In this document: positions 1 to 15,000 of the stretch, one piece after another
Position numbering within the stretch: position 1 is the first letter of the stretch
Layout of the letters: every line of letters begins with the position of its first letter
Source: Anthonomus grandis grandis
Taxonomy: Eukaryota > Arthropoda > Insecta > Coleoptera > Curculionidae
Length of the DNA stretch: 64,000 bases
Assembly (NCBI RefSeq): GCF_022605725.1
Contig: NC_065548.1
Span: 13,859,644-13,923,643, forward strand
Reading direction: 5' to 3'
The notes under the pieces: model-generated
What the model saw: only the letters and a program-made list of their open reading frames with translations
The model's database searches: none
What the model was told of the DNA's origin: nothing
Made by a program: the position numbers and the translations under genes

Positions 1-11
1 AATCTGACAAA

Positions 12-89
12 ATGGCTGTCATCGATACACCGATTATAGATCTTCTTAAATTTCTAAAAAAGTCATGGCTTTCAGGACGATTTCAGTAT
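12..89 (+). CDS. Tentative first exon of the uncharacterised gene
   Basis: ATG at 12 lies in an insect-favourable context (gacaaaATGG). The 26 codons end in a GTATGT donor at 90 in phase 0, which matches the phase-0 acceptor of the exon at 2777. A second GTATGT donor at 86 would be phase 2 and would not fit. Further undetected exons between 89 and 2777, or a start outside the window, remain possible. Confidence 0.45.
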
Positions 90-3000
90 GTATGTGTAAA
101 TGATGTTTTTTTTAAGCGACTATCTCTCAACGTTGATCCACTTTTGTTCGACATCATAATATCTAACATTTCCTTAGAACTTCCAGGCAAACAGTTGAAA
201 CAGGAATTTAGTTTTTTCCAACAGCCTGGACTAAGTAGTAATTTTTAATACCTGGCAGTTTAAAGTTGTTTTTCCTCTTCCAACTGCCTGAACCAAATTT
301 GAACTTCCAGGTAGTTAAACTTTTGTTTTCCATGTTCAGGTTAAAGTATGATGTTCAGTTGTTCCTTGAATTTGAAGTCTCATCAATTTTTTCCTCAACT
401 GCCTGGACTAAGTTTTTATTTTTAAATTCCAGGCAGTTGAAGTAGAAATTTATTTTAAAGTCATGATGTGTGTAAGAAACTTAATTCGATGGTATTATTG
501 AATGCTGATCACCTCAAACTTCTCCGCATTAATTTCTCCCACGTGAAGTCTTCCCTTCAAGAAGATCTTGGTACTCGAATTACGTGGAGCAATACAATCA
601 ATCTGAAAATGAATATCAATAAATATTAAGTACTTTCCTATCTTTATTCTTCATCAAATACTAATCCAATTCTTTTTAACTACTCTATGAGTTACACGGC
701 GCTAACTAGATGCGACTCCCTCTGTGACTTGGGCATGATCATTGATTTCAAATTAACATTCACAAAGCGGTACGAAACAATGATTGGTGAAACAACAACC
801 CTTGGTTTCTTTGCGAGACTTACTCGCGTGTTTAATTAAAAAATAGAGACACTGAAAACATTATTCTTTTTACTTAGAGTAGGCTTCAGTTGTCTGGTCT
901 TTGAAGTATCATACTCGAAAGACTCCAAAGAAGATTTCTAAATCTCCTGTATTTTAAATCGCATGGTTTTTATCCACCCCAGGGATTTCCAGAAGATAAT
1001 TTGCCGCCCTACTCTTTTAAATAATATAAATTTTCTGGTCATAATTACACCTTACAAGCCCAAATAAATTATGTTCTTCGCCAATTCACGTAATGTGAAT
1101 ATAATACCCATAAAGATGCACTCGACCTCTTTAGCACCTGAAATCTGAAAATTAGAAAACACTATAACACAATCTTCCCTGTTCCTACAGACAATTAGCA
1201 ATTGTGTTCCCATTTTTTCCTTATCTTGTTCTTCCTTGTGAAAATTTTTTAAGTTGTGACCTGATATGTCATATCTTATTTGTTATAGGCTAATTTTTTT
1301 TTGGTAAATTTCATTATTATATGTAGGTAATTTTAAGTCTACTCTATGTTTTTATTGTTTTTTTTTCATTTAGCTTGTTTGATTTGAATTTTATAGTTTG
1401 CATGTTTTTTCCTGCTTTGTAATTGGGTTTTACTTGTAAAGCTTGTAATAAATAACATTCAAGGCAATAAGTGTTGAAAGGAGACTAACAGGCTTCAAAG
1501 TGGTTTGGACATGCTTCTGTAAATTTGGTCAGAGCAACTGCTTTCAAAGTCAGAATTTCCATGATAGTTCTCAACCTTCCTTGCCAAGATTGAACTTAGA
1601 GAAATGAGAGAAAGGAATATTCTCACAGGTTCTACCACTATTGCACCTTAACATGTCGGATCTATAGACGCGGTTCTAATTGATAAATATCAAATTTGCC
1701 AAATTTCTGAAGAAGCTTTTATCTGAAAATAAGAATTACACGAAATTTGTAAGGATTTGTAAGTTAGCGTTTTGTTTTATCATGTAATAGTTTTGGTACC
1801 TGGTGAAGGGTTTGTGAATAAGCTATGATGTGTGGCGTGCGTTAAATGAATGTCGTTTAATTTACGACCATGATTGCACCCTCAAGTTACTGCTGAGCTG
1901 CTGAATAAATACCTCTAATGTTGTAAAATGCTTTCTTTGACAAACTTGCGTCTAACGCCTTTTTCATTGAAAAAAAATATTGCTCAGATGAAGTTTTTGA
2001 CATTATTTCCGAGAGGAAAGATAGTTTTAGGTAACTTGTCAGAATTCCGCTTCTAGTGCTCAGATTGGATTGATTTTTGTTTGAAAACTTTCATTGGAAT
2101 CTTCTTTATTCAAAAAAATTATCAAAATCCATACATTAGAAGCTTCTTTATCCAAGTTTTTGTATATCATGTCCAAGAGGAAAAACATATTTAGAAACCT
2201 AAGTCAGAACTCTTAAACTTTTAAATTTTAAACGTGCCTTGAATGATGTATACTTGGGTAATCACCCTGTTCCTTTGATGAACTATAATAACTTTTTAGG
2301 CTTAATAATAGATTAAGGTTCAATAAGCATATTGATCAGCTCTGCTCAAATCTAGCATCAGGTTTTTTAGATTAAACTCATCAGAGGCCAGAGCTGCCTA
2401 CTATACATTAATTGATTCACAGATACGATATTTACTCTTGTTGTGGATAGTTTCAAAAGTTTTTGGGCTATAAGAAATTATTAGCCTCACAAAAGAATTA
2501 TTTGTGCTGAAAAGTCAATGGTTCATCAATCATTAATAAAACAAGGGAAAATACTCACAATATAACTAGATCATACCTTTTACTTAGGACCTTCACAGAA
2601 CATACTCAAAATAAGACATTCTCATGTTTTCGATTTTTAACAAGTCACTTATTAACATTTTTCATCCCCATTGCTTTATATCACTTATTAATAACATTAT
2701 TTAACATTATGTATGATGATTAAAAAAGTCAAGCTAGAATTCCACAAAACTTAAATTCTCTTTTATGTTCATACAGAATTGCGAGGCAGAGTCTCTTATA
2801 GACGAGCTCTGCGAGAAGTTCAAAGAGGTCAATTCGGAAATGGCCACCAGTTCTTCCAACGATTTGCCCCCAGTAGCAACAGTCCGTAAACCTTTCGAAA
2901 AAAGCACTTTGAATCCAGAAGAAAAGTAAGTTTTGATTTCATAAAATGCACCTGAATTTATACTTAAGTAAAATTTCATGTTAAAAGTTGAAAAGAAGGA

Positions 3001-6000
3001 GCTTAGGAGTAGCCAGATAAAATCTGATAACTTTTAAGTGTTTAATTTATAATTCTTTCTTTTTTTCTTCTTTTCAATAACTATTATGATCCTTTTTCTT
3101 TTAAGATACTTTCAAGCCTTCTCGCCTTTACAACTAGACTTAAACCAGGACAATTTTTACTTTCCAAGCGGCAACTTAGTAGCCGAGAAATGGCCTTCCA
3201 ATAATAACAACTACGATCCCTTTGATTTTTTCACCACCGAATATTTCACAGGTAAATATTCATGTTTTCTCAGCAAAAATGTTTATAAAATATCTAAAAT
3301 TGGATGACTAGTGTTGTTTTCTTCCATTTATGCTTTGACGATAAAATATGCAGTGCCAGGACGCAAAAACGCAAGTTTTTTCACTATTATTAAAACAGCC
3401 CGCGCATATGCAAAGTATTCATTTAATCAACTTGTTCCAGAATCTCCGAAAAACACTAAACTGAAACCAAAAAGGCTGTTTTCTGACAGTATGAAGTCCA
3501 TCTACCAAACGGATGGTAGCCCCAGAACAGGATTTAAACGAAATCATTTTGGCACACATTTAAGCAAGGATAATTTAGCAAACTGGGAATTTATTTCTAA
3601 TGAGGATAACTACAGAAATGTAGAGCGATGCTTGGATTTCAATGGATTTCCTGTGGAGTTTAACCAACAGGTGCAAAACGACTCACCCACCTCTCGCATG
3701 ACACTTTGGCTTAAAAACACTGACTCCGAGAATAATGCCCAATGGCTTCTGGTGAGTTTGTTTGTACAACATTAGTTCTCGCTATTTAATTTTTTTTTTA
3801 TTTTTTAAGGATAATCTTGTCAAGAGAAATGAAACTGTAGAGGAGAAACCCAACTATCTCTCCTTATATCCTGATAGCATTTGGTCTAACGGAATAACCT
3901 CCGATAAAACCGAGGAGAGAAGATCAACTTGGCCTAACTATAACTCGGAGGAGGAAGAAGAGGAAGAAAGCGCAATCCGTCAAGAATACCAACATCGTCC
4001 CAAGCAGGCTAAACTGGAGGTAGAGAGTGCTTTAAAAGAAGAGTATAACAGGGAGCTTGCTGGTAGAGCGGGCAAAATTGATACTTATGATGAAATTATT
4101 GGGGGAACCATTTTGTCGGATGGCAGTTTGCTTAGTCCCAGTCAAATTCAAAAAGATATTTATGATTTTGGATTGCTTTCTCCTGGGACCGAGTTTGAAA
4201 AGCGGCAAGGTAAGTAAATCGTGATTTTTTGTCTTTTATTTATATGGTATTTTGATTAAAATGAGAAAGATGATTACTTATTGTGTTTGAAGTACAGGGG
4301 GATAAAGTTTGAACAAACTTTCCTCTAAAAAACTGTAATAAATTGTGGATTTTTTAATATTGGGAGACTTACAAAGATTCGTACTATATTTGTTCAAACT
4401 AAACGAAATAACCCGAATTTTCAAAGTTAAAATAGGGTTTGTCTCATAAACATTGGAAATTAGTTTCTTAAGAAACTTATAAATTTGGAATACAACTTAG
4501 AAAAATAAAACTATTGTTTCTAAAACACAATTTTAAATAATATAGGTATTAAAGAAAATAGGTTTTTGATAATTTTTTTGTCCCAGGGAAGTCATTTCCT
4601 TTTCAGGAAAATGAAGCCATGCTAAATTTCCATAAAATCATATTTTTACATAATAATCCCTTGAACTTTGTCCACACATACACACAACCAAACTTTATGT
4701 AATTTATTTATTTAGAATCCTGTCAATACAAATGTACGTACATATTTGTTTTATAAAGTATGTTCAAAAAGTTTTGTCTTCTTGTGTTTAATTTTGTTCA
4801 TTGTTTTGTCAATTTTTGAAATTGTATTTGTGTTTTGTTTTTTTAGCTTGTAGGATGCTTGTACACAAGATTATTTTTACGTAATATAACACATTTTCTT
4901 TCTTTCTTTCTTTCTAATATAATAAATAATATTACATTAATTTGAATAAAATTACATTAGTAAATAGGAGAGGTAGCATACACCTAGGAAAACGAAATCC
5001 TGTATGTGTCACTACAATTTAGTACTAGTAAGACAGGTGTAAAAGAAAATGTCTCTCTATATCTATACAAACATCCATGTATAAGCAGTAACTTATTAGC
5101 CAAAATCTCTTATATGATACAAAGAAAAACAATTATATACATAATGTAGGATATGAGAGCGGCATCTACAATAGTGACACTAATAATTCAATTTCAAAAT
5201 GTGCTTTATTTGTTTCAAACAATAAGTTGTTAAAAATTTTTTAAAAATACCTACTTTACCCAAAAACAATAAAACAGACAGCACTCTACAAATGAGAGAA
5301 TATACAAACATTATTAATAAATTTTTTGTCCGCAAATTCAACACCACAAAAGTTGTTGTCTAAAAATATTCATTGACATTGCCTCTTTAATGTTGTGTGG
5401 TAGGTGAGGCCTGCATAGATCGCCTGCATATCGTTAAGGTAGATGTACGAATAGGCAGATGCAAGTTGTTTACTTGACGTGTCATGTAGCTAGGATTTTC
5501 TGCGATGAATGTATGATAATGTTTGTATGAGATGCTAACCACTTCCAGGATTTAGATACTCGTGACGATAAGAACGCTCATAACCTTCATTTTATCTACA
5601 TTTAACGATATGAGATTCCATTCAAATCATATTTTTAATTGCTGTAAATCTGTTTGTAGAGAAGAGTGTGGAGACTTGCTGTCATTTTTGCAATAAAAAT
5701 TGTTCTTACTTGAAAACATTTTACAGTTTTTAATATTTCTATTTAAAGTTGGAAGCATATTCATTACTTTTGGCCTTATATAAGTTGGAAAACTTTTACT
5801 TTCTGTTATATGTTGAAGTGGTTCATTTAGATTTATTTGTCTTGTGTTGGGAGTACAATTCGAAATTATTTTAAGCTGAGGATTCTTATTGTAAAAAAAA
5901 TGGAAGAAAAACATGAAAAGAAAGCAGAGGTACATTTAAAATTGTGTTTAATTTAAGTTAAAATAGTGTCACAATATAAACGTTCAGTGGAAATAAATCT

Positions 6001-9000
6001 TACTTCCTAAATATGATCCTCAATATGTAATTTTGCATTACACTTAGTGCGTGAAGAGCATTATCGGGTAATACATCCCAATCAAGAATACTATATCTAA
6101 TTAATTATTGATTCAACCAATGTTTCTGTAGATCATAAAAAGTTGATTATTATTTAGAAATTTTCGCAGCTCATAAAATTTATAAATAAAGCATATAAGC
6201 CTTTTACTGAGATCCACAGCTTGATCATGCCACTTAAGGTTCTTGACAATTTGTACTCCTAACTAGGTTACTATTTATATCTGGCCTATTTGAATTATTT
6301 AGTGAAAAAACAATAAAAGTGGTTTTATCAGTGTTGTAATTCTACAACAGATAAAAACTATAAATTCAACACAATTTAAAATAAGTGAATCCGCTGCAAC
6401 GTCGCTTTTCTACCATGCCGCTACCAGCCTTTTGATGTTCTATAAATAACCGCCACCCGCGCGGCGTCTTTGTGGCAGTCGCTCGTCACCTCTCAGCGAG
6501 TCGCCGTTGAGCCGTCTCGCGGTATCGTCTCCGTCCAGTTGTAAGATGGAAGACACGCTCGCAGCAAATCAAAATTGAACTTTGTTGTTTTCTCTTGAAT
6601 TAATTTAACTTTACAACAAAAAACCGCTGCAGAAATTGAAGGCGGTTGAGTGAAGCAGTAATCGGCCCCCATGGTGGAGCAGTTCTTCTTAAAACCTTAA
6701 AAATTGTAAGTAAGGTCTCTCCTTACATAGGAGAGCGCTACAAGTGATTGGGGCAGTAAAAAAACCTCCCCACAATCAGTGTTTCGAGATACTTTATTTT
6801 TGGTCAATAATAAAGTAGTATCCAGCCAAATTTTGATTTTTGCTAGTCCTCTCTCTGCTTTCTCTTTTGCAGCTTTCTAGGTGTTTTCCTAAACAGACAT
6901 ACTGTGTCATCTGCATATGAAATTATTTCTCCATCAATTTTGGTAATTTTTAGTAGCGAAATCTCCTTGTAGAAATTGTCTTTCATTAGTTAATGTGTCA
7001 CTAAGTACATTAATCCTCTTGAGTATTTTTTCCATAAAGTAGTCTTTAAATATTCCATAGGCCTTAGACCTCTCAATGAAGTAATTTTTGATGTAGGACT
7101 GTATCAAAGTGTATTAAAAACTGTAGCAACATATTTATCCCCTACTTAAAATTTTTAACCTTTAGAAAGATAATTTGACTATTTTAAACAGAAACCCAAA
7201 CTGTTTAGTATTAAAATATTGTAGAGTTTTAAATGATTATAAAGCCTTACTTTAAAAATTTTCTTATTTTTTAAATTTTCTTTCTTTTCTTTCTTCTTTT
7301 TAAAATTTTCAGATTTTGCTAATTACAAAAATAAATAAAAATTATTACAATTTTATTAAAATAAAAATCAAAAAAAGAAATAATTTTTATAATCTGTATT
7401 GCCACATCTATCAAGTTTTTAATTTTTTCTTGGGGAACATTTGTCCATTCATCTAAAACCGTCTGTATAAGTTGTTCTATGTTATCAGGATTATTTTGAA
7501 GAGCTCTAATCTTCCTTTTGATCTCTTTTCATGATTAAGATCTGGTGAGCAAGAAGGCCACTCCAAAACTGCAACACCTTCACCTTTTAAGAAACATTTT
7601 GCAACTTGGGATGGTTGTCAAATGGAAATTAAAGGAGTTCTTTTACAATTCCACCCTAAAATATTACAGTACCTCCTTTGTATTTCGGAATGGATTTGGC
7701 AGCACAGAACCCAGCTTGTCTTTCTCGACATCTGAAAATGCGAATTTACCGGTCATCATACCAAAATCAGACTTGTCGAAGTTTCATGCTCCAAACATTA
7801 ATTAAAACGGTTGGTTTTAATTTGTCTTAAAACTTCTGAAACTCTTAAATGTCTTCTGCTAAATAATTCCCGAGCGCAAAGTCTTCTTCTCACAATATCG
7901 ACAGAAACACTAATACCTGTAGCTGCAAAACTTGCATTTGTAGCTCGGAATGAGATGTTGTAGGATTTCTTCGTGCTATTTGAGCTACAAAGCGATCCTG
8001 CCCTTCTGTAGTGACTCTTCCACGACTTCTCCTCAGTCTATTCTTTAGTGTTTCCTGTTCCAGAAACCTTAAATAGGTTTTTTGAAACAACTTGTTGTGT
8101 AACCCTAATGATTCTTCCCTTCTGGATTTTCGATAACCCCACGTACGGCATTTTTGTTTAAATGTGCGACAATTAACTAATTATAAAGTCAATGCGACCT
8201 TATGAGCTAAAATTGATAGTGCCCGGACAATTATTTTGTTTATCTACCTATTCTTGTTAGTAAACACGTGTACTTTTTCATTGCTCATAACAAAAAAAGA
8301 AAATTAAACGAATATTTCAAATTAATACCGGGTGATTCCATATAAATTGGGTTGTGTGTATACTGTAAAAGCTTCTCGAATTCATTATTAATATGATGAC
8401 CTTTTTCCACCAAGATCGCCGAAGAACCGTGTCGAAATCTTATAAAAGTCTGAGTCAATCATATGCGCAAACATTCGCCAAAAATGTCATTAAAAAATTC
8501 TACAAATCTCTTTTTTTTTTCAGATAATCAAATTTCCTTATTTTCAAACAACTCCAATAAACGGGTGGAAAACTGGGAAAACGTTCCAACATTAATGAAA
8601 TGCGTCCCGGTGAGTAAAGCATGGTGGTTGGAACCCTTTCAAAATCCCATGGTTGAGGGTCTGATTAAAGCAAAAGTTGTCAGTTTAAAGATGGTTAATC
8701 ATGACAAAGTAACATGTTTTACAGCCATCAGTTGGTAAAAGTTTTTTTTGTTAATGAAGTTATTTTTTAGGGAAATAGTGCGTTTTGCGAATACGTCCGC
8801 CCTACCATCACCACCACAAACTGTTTCTCAACTGCCACTTTTCAACCTCCGAAACTTTCGTCGCTCCCAGTAAATTCGGCCGGACTTGAAAAAATGGCAG
8901 ATGCGAAACCCGATGCCGCTCCCGAAATGTATTTCGAGCCCATTAAACCCGTTGAAGACCCGATCGTTCACGAGGAGGATGTTGGGCTGAAGTTTGAGGA

Positions 9001-12000
9001 TGGAACAACTTTCGCTATTAGAGGAAGTCCCAATAAGGTAAGGAGTTTAGATAATGTTGTTTTTCTTTTAATATTGCTTTACTTTTATACTAAGTGGTGT
9101 CTAAGGAACAGGATTTTTATAGAATAGGCCCAATGAAATTTTTCTGTTCTGATTACCTTTTAGAGTGGGTTTTCGGTCGTTTTAGGAGATACGGAGATGG
9201 TTGAATTAAGAAAAAGTTTCTCATTTATAAATTAAGTTAACCGATTTACGGCCAAGGATAGAAATAAATCTTAAAATTTTTAAATTATATATTTTAATTA
9301 TGAAAACACATATGTGAAATCAAATAAGAAATAAATCTGCTACTTTCTGAAATAAGTGGTGTTGCATAAACGCATCAACGGCCTATAGTGTTAAGTGATA
9401 TTGCCGAAAACAGTCAGCGTGTAAATAAATAGTGCAACGCTCACAAATATAAATTGTTTGACTTCTACATACACGACATCTTCTTTGGGGGTCAGTCCTA
9501 CTGATTACATGTCCAGAGTGATCAACCCTCACTTCACTGGGTGGTTCTAATGGAAGTGGTCTAGCGACAAAGTTCTTTGTTTTTAATAAGCGTACGGCGA
9601 TGAATGATTTAAAATTTAGTTGTGACATTTTATTGTGATTTATCGTGTTGTAGAGTTTTCAGGAATTGAGAAGAGTACTGTCTATTGCATTTTTAAATAG
9701 TGGCCAACACCGTTTCTTACCCATCACACCGATTCTATAATTTGCCACGCCATTATCATGCAAATCTACTCCTCCCATGTATTTATTATATCTTGAAATT
9801 ACAGCTGGTTGTGGGATTTACACTTCTTTTTTCGATTTTCTATTAGATCTTTTAGCAGAAGTAAGAGGTTCTACATGATAATGGGTATTAATTGCCGTGA
9901 CAATAAAATTATCGTTCCATTTTACCAATGAAATTCGTGTGGATTCATCAAATTGGGAATCATAGGTGCCTCTTTCTTTTTTTGAAATGACTTTATTATC
10001 AACCAAACGACAATGACTGGTTCTGTTTTCGCAAATCGTTCCTGTGGCAAAATAGCCTTTGGTTTTCAAAAGAGATAAGAGCTTGTAGGATGAAAAAAAG
10101 TTATCAAAAAAGACGTTATGATTTTGCGGATTTTTCACAATTGACCAAAGTTCAACAACTACAGTTGCACCAAGTCCAATATCACTGTTCTTCTCTGCTG
10201 CTCCCGCATAAGGAATGAACTTGTAGAGGTATCCACTCGAAGAACAAATGCACCAAAGCTTGAAACCAAAACGCACAGGCTTGCCTTTTATAAACATCTT
10301 ACAAGAATGGCGTCCAAAATAGGGAACCATTTGCTCATCAATAGATAAGTTGAAGGAAAAAATGCCAAACTGTAAGAATTTTTCATTCATTGTATTAAAA
10401 AAAGGGCGGAGTTTTGTCGAAGCCACCGTAATATAGAAAGCCAGAACCCTCGAGTCGTGACGTCACGTCGAACGTCTGAGTATCCCGTGTCGTTCGTATG
10501 TTATAACCGTATTTATTCAATACTACCGCTGTTAAAATCATAATATTATCATTGTGTATCGTTTAAATGATAATATTGTTTAATAAAATTAATAGTGTGA
10601 TAGTAGAAAGAAGTACAAATAATAAAAACATATTTTTTTATTAAAACAAAAATATCATAAAAAAATATAACATTCTTTAATAAGGTATAAATATAAGGCA
10701 AATAACCCATACAAGCTTTTAATACCTCCGGAAATATATAATTATAATAAATTAAAACATAAATACAAAACTCTTAAAAAAATAAATATAATTATAATAA
10801 AATAATAAATATAATAATATGAAAGTTGGTTTAACACAAATTTAATAAAACACCAACAGAAATAAAACTCAAATAACTAGATAAAAAAACTCGATAAAAA
10901 CACAATAAATTAATTTTATGAACTGGAAAGTTTTTTATATTTTCTAGTCTTTGATTCTGGTTTTTGGTTTTCATCTTTTGATTTGGACACATTTTGTTTT
11001 TCTTTTCTCTCTATAATTTTTTTTAGTTTGGACCGCATTTTTTACAAGATCTGACATAAGAATTCCACAGTCACATCATGTTATTTCAGGATTGTTATCT
11101 GAATTGTCGAAAATAATTCCAACAGCAAGCTTGGTGAGGACGGCTCTCTGAGATGAGCATTTTAAATAATTTTCTTCATATCTGTCCGATATTAGAGATT
11201 TAAAGATGTTAAAAGTTATTATTAATACTTCCTAATGCCTTCCTACCAAGCGCATACCTAATCCCGGGCCGGGCGAGGAAGTCGAGTCGTTCGGGCAATA
11301 GACGTTCGACGTGACGTAGCTGCTGGAGAGTGGGATGATGTTTCTGGCTTTCTATATTACGGTGGCTTCGAGTTTTGTGTACTTGTCTCCTTTATCCAGA
11401 TTATTATTATCACTCAAGTGTAGATTTCACTTTATCGATCTGAATTTATTCCTATTCATGCAGTCTCTGACAATATGCACAGTTTTGTCCTCATCTAAAG
11501 ACCAATACATATCTGTCTGGGGTAAGCTGTGATATCCAGACAAATGGATAATCAAATCCATAAGATTCTCATCGACAAATTTGAAAAAAATGTCCAACGG
11601 TGACAAACCCTCCAATTCACCCCTAAGTTCTTGAATGTGTTCGTCTTCTTTGGATAAAGGTAAATTCTTGTGTATGAATGATCCAGATCTCCAAGTCTTC
11701 TTCGTCAGATTCATCGTAAATCTCGTCTCGAACGGTGTGGATCTCGAAAGTTTTCGCTATATCTCCATTCTGGCTATTTTCGATATTTTCCGGGTCCTCG
11801 TAAAATTCTTCCTCGTCTGTGAGTTGATCTACCTCGGGTGGAATGTAGACAGCGTCGACTTGTTCTAAAAATCTCAAATTATTGTTGTGTGTATAATATT
11901 GTATGTATAATTTAAAAAAAAAGGCGAAAAAAAGGTACAAAAATACTTACCAACTTCATTTTCAAGCTCATTTACAACCTCCTCCAAGGCCAATTCTAAC

Positions 12001-15000
12001 TGCTTTTGCGTAAGAAATTTTCTCAGTTTTTTTCAACAAACAACTCTTATTACAAATAACAGGCACTCGATTAGATGCAGACTCAGATTAAATATTGTAT
12101 AAATAAAACATAGTAGTCGACTGCCCTAAAAAACTTGTCTAGACACACTTGTGACAGGCAATTTCAGTTATTCGGCCGGTGATGCGAGAACGCAACAGCA
12201 TAATTTATGACCTAATTAGGAAAACCCTGGTTCAACTAGGCCCCGGTATTTAATTTTATGGTGTAGTTTGGAATGTAATTAGTGTTAAAAAAATACAAAA
12301 CTTTGAAAATAAAAACATTAAATAGGAGTATATGATTTTTAAAAATGTGCGGCCATATATAAGAAAAAATTCGGCTTTTTAAAAAATTCGTACAAGAAAG
12401 CAAATAAAAAAAATGGTTAGAATTTAATTCTGTCACTTTTGTTTAACCGTGCGTCAATGGTACCAGCCCATATTTCAGGCGAAAAAAGCACTATTTTTTT
12501 GTAAATAAATCATTAGTGCAGTGTTGCGTATACGCATCACTGGCCATAAATGGGATAAAGTTATTTATAAGAATATGCCAATCAGAAAACTAAATTAACT
12601 TTTATATAATTATGCTTCATAATGATATGTGCTTAGATTTACAGTACGACGTTTCGTCCTTAGGCGTACATATAATTCATTTTGTTTTTAATAAGAGTAT
12701 TAACATGCTCGTTTTAATTAGCCTCTGAGCGATGTTTTATACTTGCTACATGAGAGAAAGAAAGACACGAATATCATTGTCAAGTAAAGTAGTAAGTACT
12801 TATTTGAAATGTAAATAATTTTAAAGGAATATCTAGAGATATTTTATAAACTAGTTCGTGGAAATTCTCCGAAAGTTTCTTTTTTCAATTTCTATTGAGA
12901 TTATATTAAATATTTTTTAAAGGTGTTTATATTTCTATATGTAATTAACTGTCCGAGGAAATTTCTGCTATTTCTGATCTATATACACTATATAGACCAG
13001 TGCTGAAGCCTTTAAAATTGGTACAAATGAAAAATCCAATAGCAGGTACAAAAGGTAGAGAATATAATAAAAATTAAGGGAAAAATAATTTACGGGCAAT
13101 CTGAGCTCGGGATGTAGAAGGAGGTGAGGTTTTAGCGGTAAAAAAAGGGTTTATTCCCATTTCCGGTAAAACTACTATACCACTAGATCTTTTTATTACC
13201 TACAATTTTGTTCCATAGGACTTGTAGTTTTTCCCGAAATTGAAATAAACGGTTTTTTTATTCTTAAAAACTCACCTTAATCTAGATAAAAGTTGATGAT
13301 TGGAGCCAAAAGAGAAAATTACCCTTTTTGCGTGCATATCTTCTTAAAATTAAGTGAATTAAAATGCCAATAACTTGTCAACGAATAGTAATTAAAATTT
13401 AAAACCTGACGGAATTTTAAAAGATTTTTCCCTATAGTTTTAAGGATTTAGAAGTAAATTCTCTAGTAGGTTAGTGAAAACGTTTCAGTTTTTTTGTTAG
13501 ATTTCCAGAACTTTAAAAAAGATATAATGTTTTATTAGATATACGAATTACTTTAATTGTTAAAAATGATACTTTACATCTATAAGGTTTGTCTGCATCT
13601 TTTTCCAGGCTGGAATACACTCCATCTAGGCAGTTTCTGAAACCGCTTTCTCGATGTCATAGAAATTGGTTTTTGCCGGACTGTCATGATCTTGGTTTTG
13701 TAATAATTCGTGGTGCATTATATTACTCCAGGTGTCCATTTGAGAATGCATAAGTAAAAATAGTGTTGGTTCAAATGTTGGTTTTGACACTTCTCCTTGT
13801 GTTGCTGCTTTTTGGATATTTTTATTTTTCATCTTTTAAATTGTACTGACCCTTGAAATCTGATACATTATTGAAAATGGCTTTTAAATCCTTATACATT
13901 ATAGTTTGAAATAAAACGATAGTTTGAAAAAAAGTTCAAAAATCCATTTAATTTGACTAAAACTTACTATTTTGATTAGAAAAAATCGGTGTTAATTTGT
14001 AAATTATTTACATTTTATTTTGCTCATTTTAGTAAGGAAATAATTACCGGGATTTTGCTTCATATTTAGGTAGATCAGTTATTTGTTGTATTGTATTGCT
14101 CATTGTTTTGTTATTTGGTCGACATCGTTTCAAAAAGGCAAATTATTTAAATTGAGAGTGTTCAGTGAAAGATCTTTAGCTTATAAAAGTCATGTAAATT
14201 ATGGAAAGGACAACAACACAGGAACGGAATTTCCTCACATGCTCTTTCCCTTTACATTTTTAAAGGATTATGTGTCTTGTCTCAAAGCTCTTAGTACCAT
14301 AAATATTAATAGAGTGCATAGAACAAGACATAGTAAAGTTTTTGAGGTTAAGAGACAAACTATGGTTTTGATAATCTTTTAAGAGAGTTTTGGGAAGAAT
14401 ATATGCTAAATCTTACAATTTTACGTTTGTCTGATAGATAGTTACGTTTCCTTTGTTGATATTATTTCAATTAATATATTATGTTTGACAATTATTGAAT
14501 AAATGAAATATTTATTTATTTTATTTCTTTATATTTACAGGATCAACAGCCAAGAGGCCAATTACAGGCACTATAATAATAATACACAATTTAATATATA
14601 AAATGCAATATCTACAACTAGAGCTACAATATAACAACAGGATAAAATAAAAATCAACCAATATAGGTAGTTATATATGAGCATAATATACTTAAAAATA
14701 ATTACATTACGAGCAAAAATACTAAAGCCTAAGCCCCTCCATAATTATTTTTGTCTTGCAAGTCCAATATATCAAGATCCAACTCACCAGCAAAAATATA
14801 ATAATTGCACGTTTTGTAAATACGCGAGTTTTTATACACATTAGTCCTAGGAAAGCTTAAATCAAACGTCTTTCTCAGTCTGGTAATTACCAATAGTTAC
14901 AAAAAATAGAAGCATTGAAATCTTTTCTGGGGAATCACTTTTATTTGATGAAACATTATACAAGAATATCAAGCCAATATTAATACGCCGGTCTTCCAAA

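Larger units (their letters stand above)
5640..7115 (-). mobile_element. LINE (Jockey/CR1-like) 3' half, split by a solo LTR
   Basis: Read on the - strand, the segment after 7110 resembles RT finger/palm sequence. The catalytic box ISYADDTV lies near 6900-6960, followed by a WLD region to about 6800. The frame resumes at about 6330 with KTTFIVFS, LGVQIV, LKWHDQ and YKFYELR. The C-terminal part ends in a KVMNMLP-containing tail at 5640-5935. Frameshifts and stops are present, so the copy is dead. The interruption at 6332-6774 is exactly one solo LTR; removing it together with one copy of its target duplication rejoins the reading frame. Confidence 0.65.

Noticed and set aside
5627..5935. Stand-alone 102-codon gene on the - strand
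   Set aside because: It is the C-terminal end of the broken LINE ORF at 5640-7115.
11335..11868. + strand frames of 65 and 77 codons
   Set aside because: Antisense of the piggyBac N-terminal region.
12640..12665. Third intact hammerhead core
   Set aside because: Only a GAAAC-type box is present; no CTGANGA box or stem II at the right spacing.
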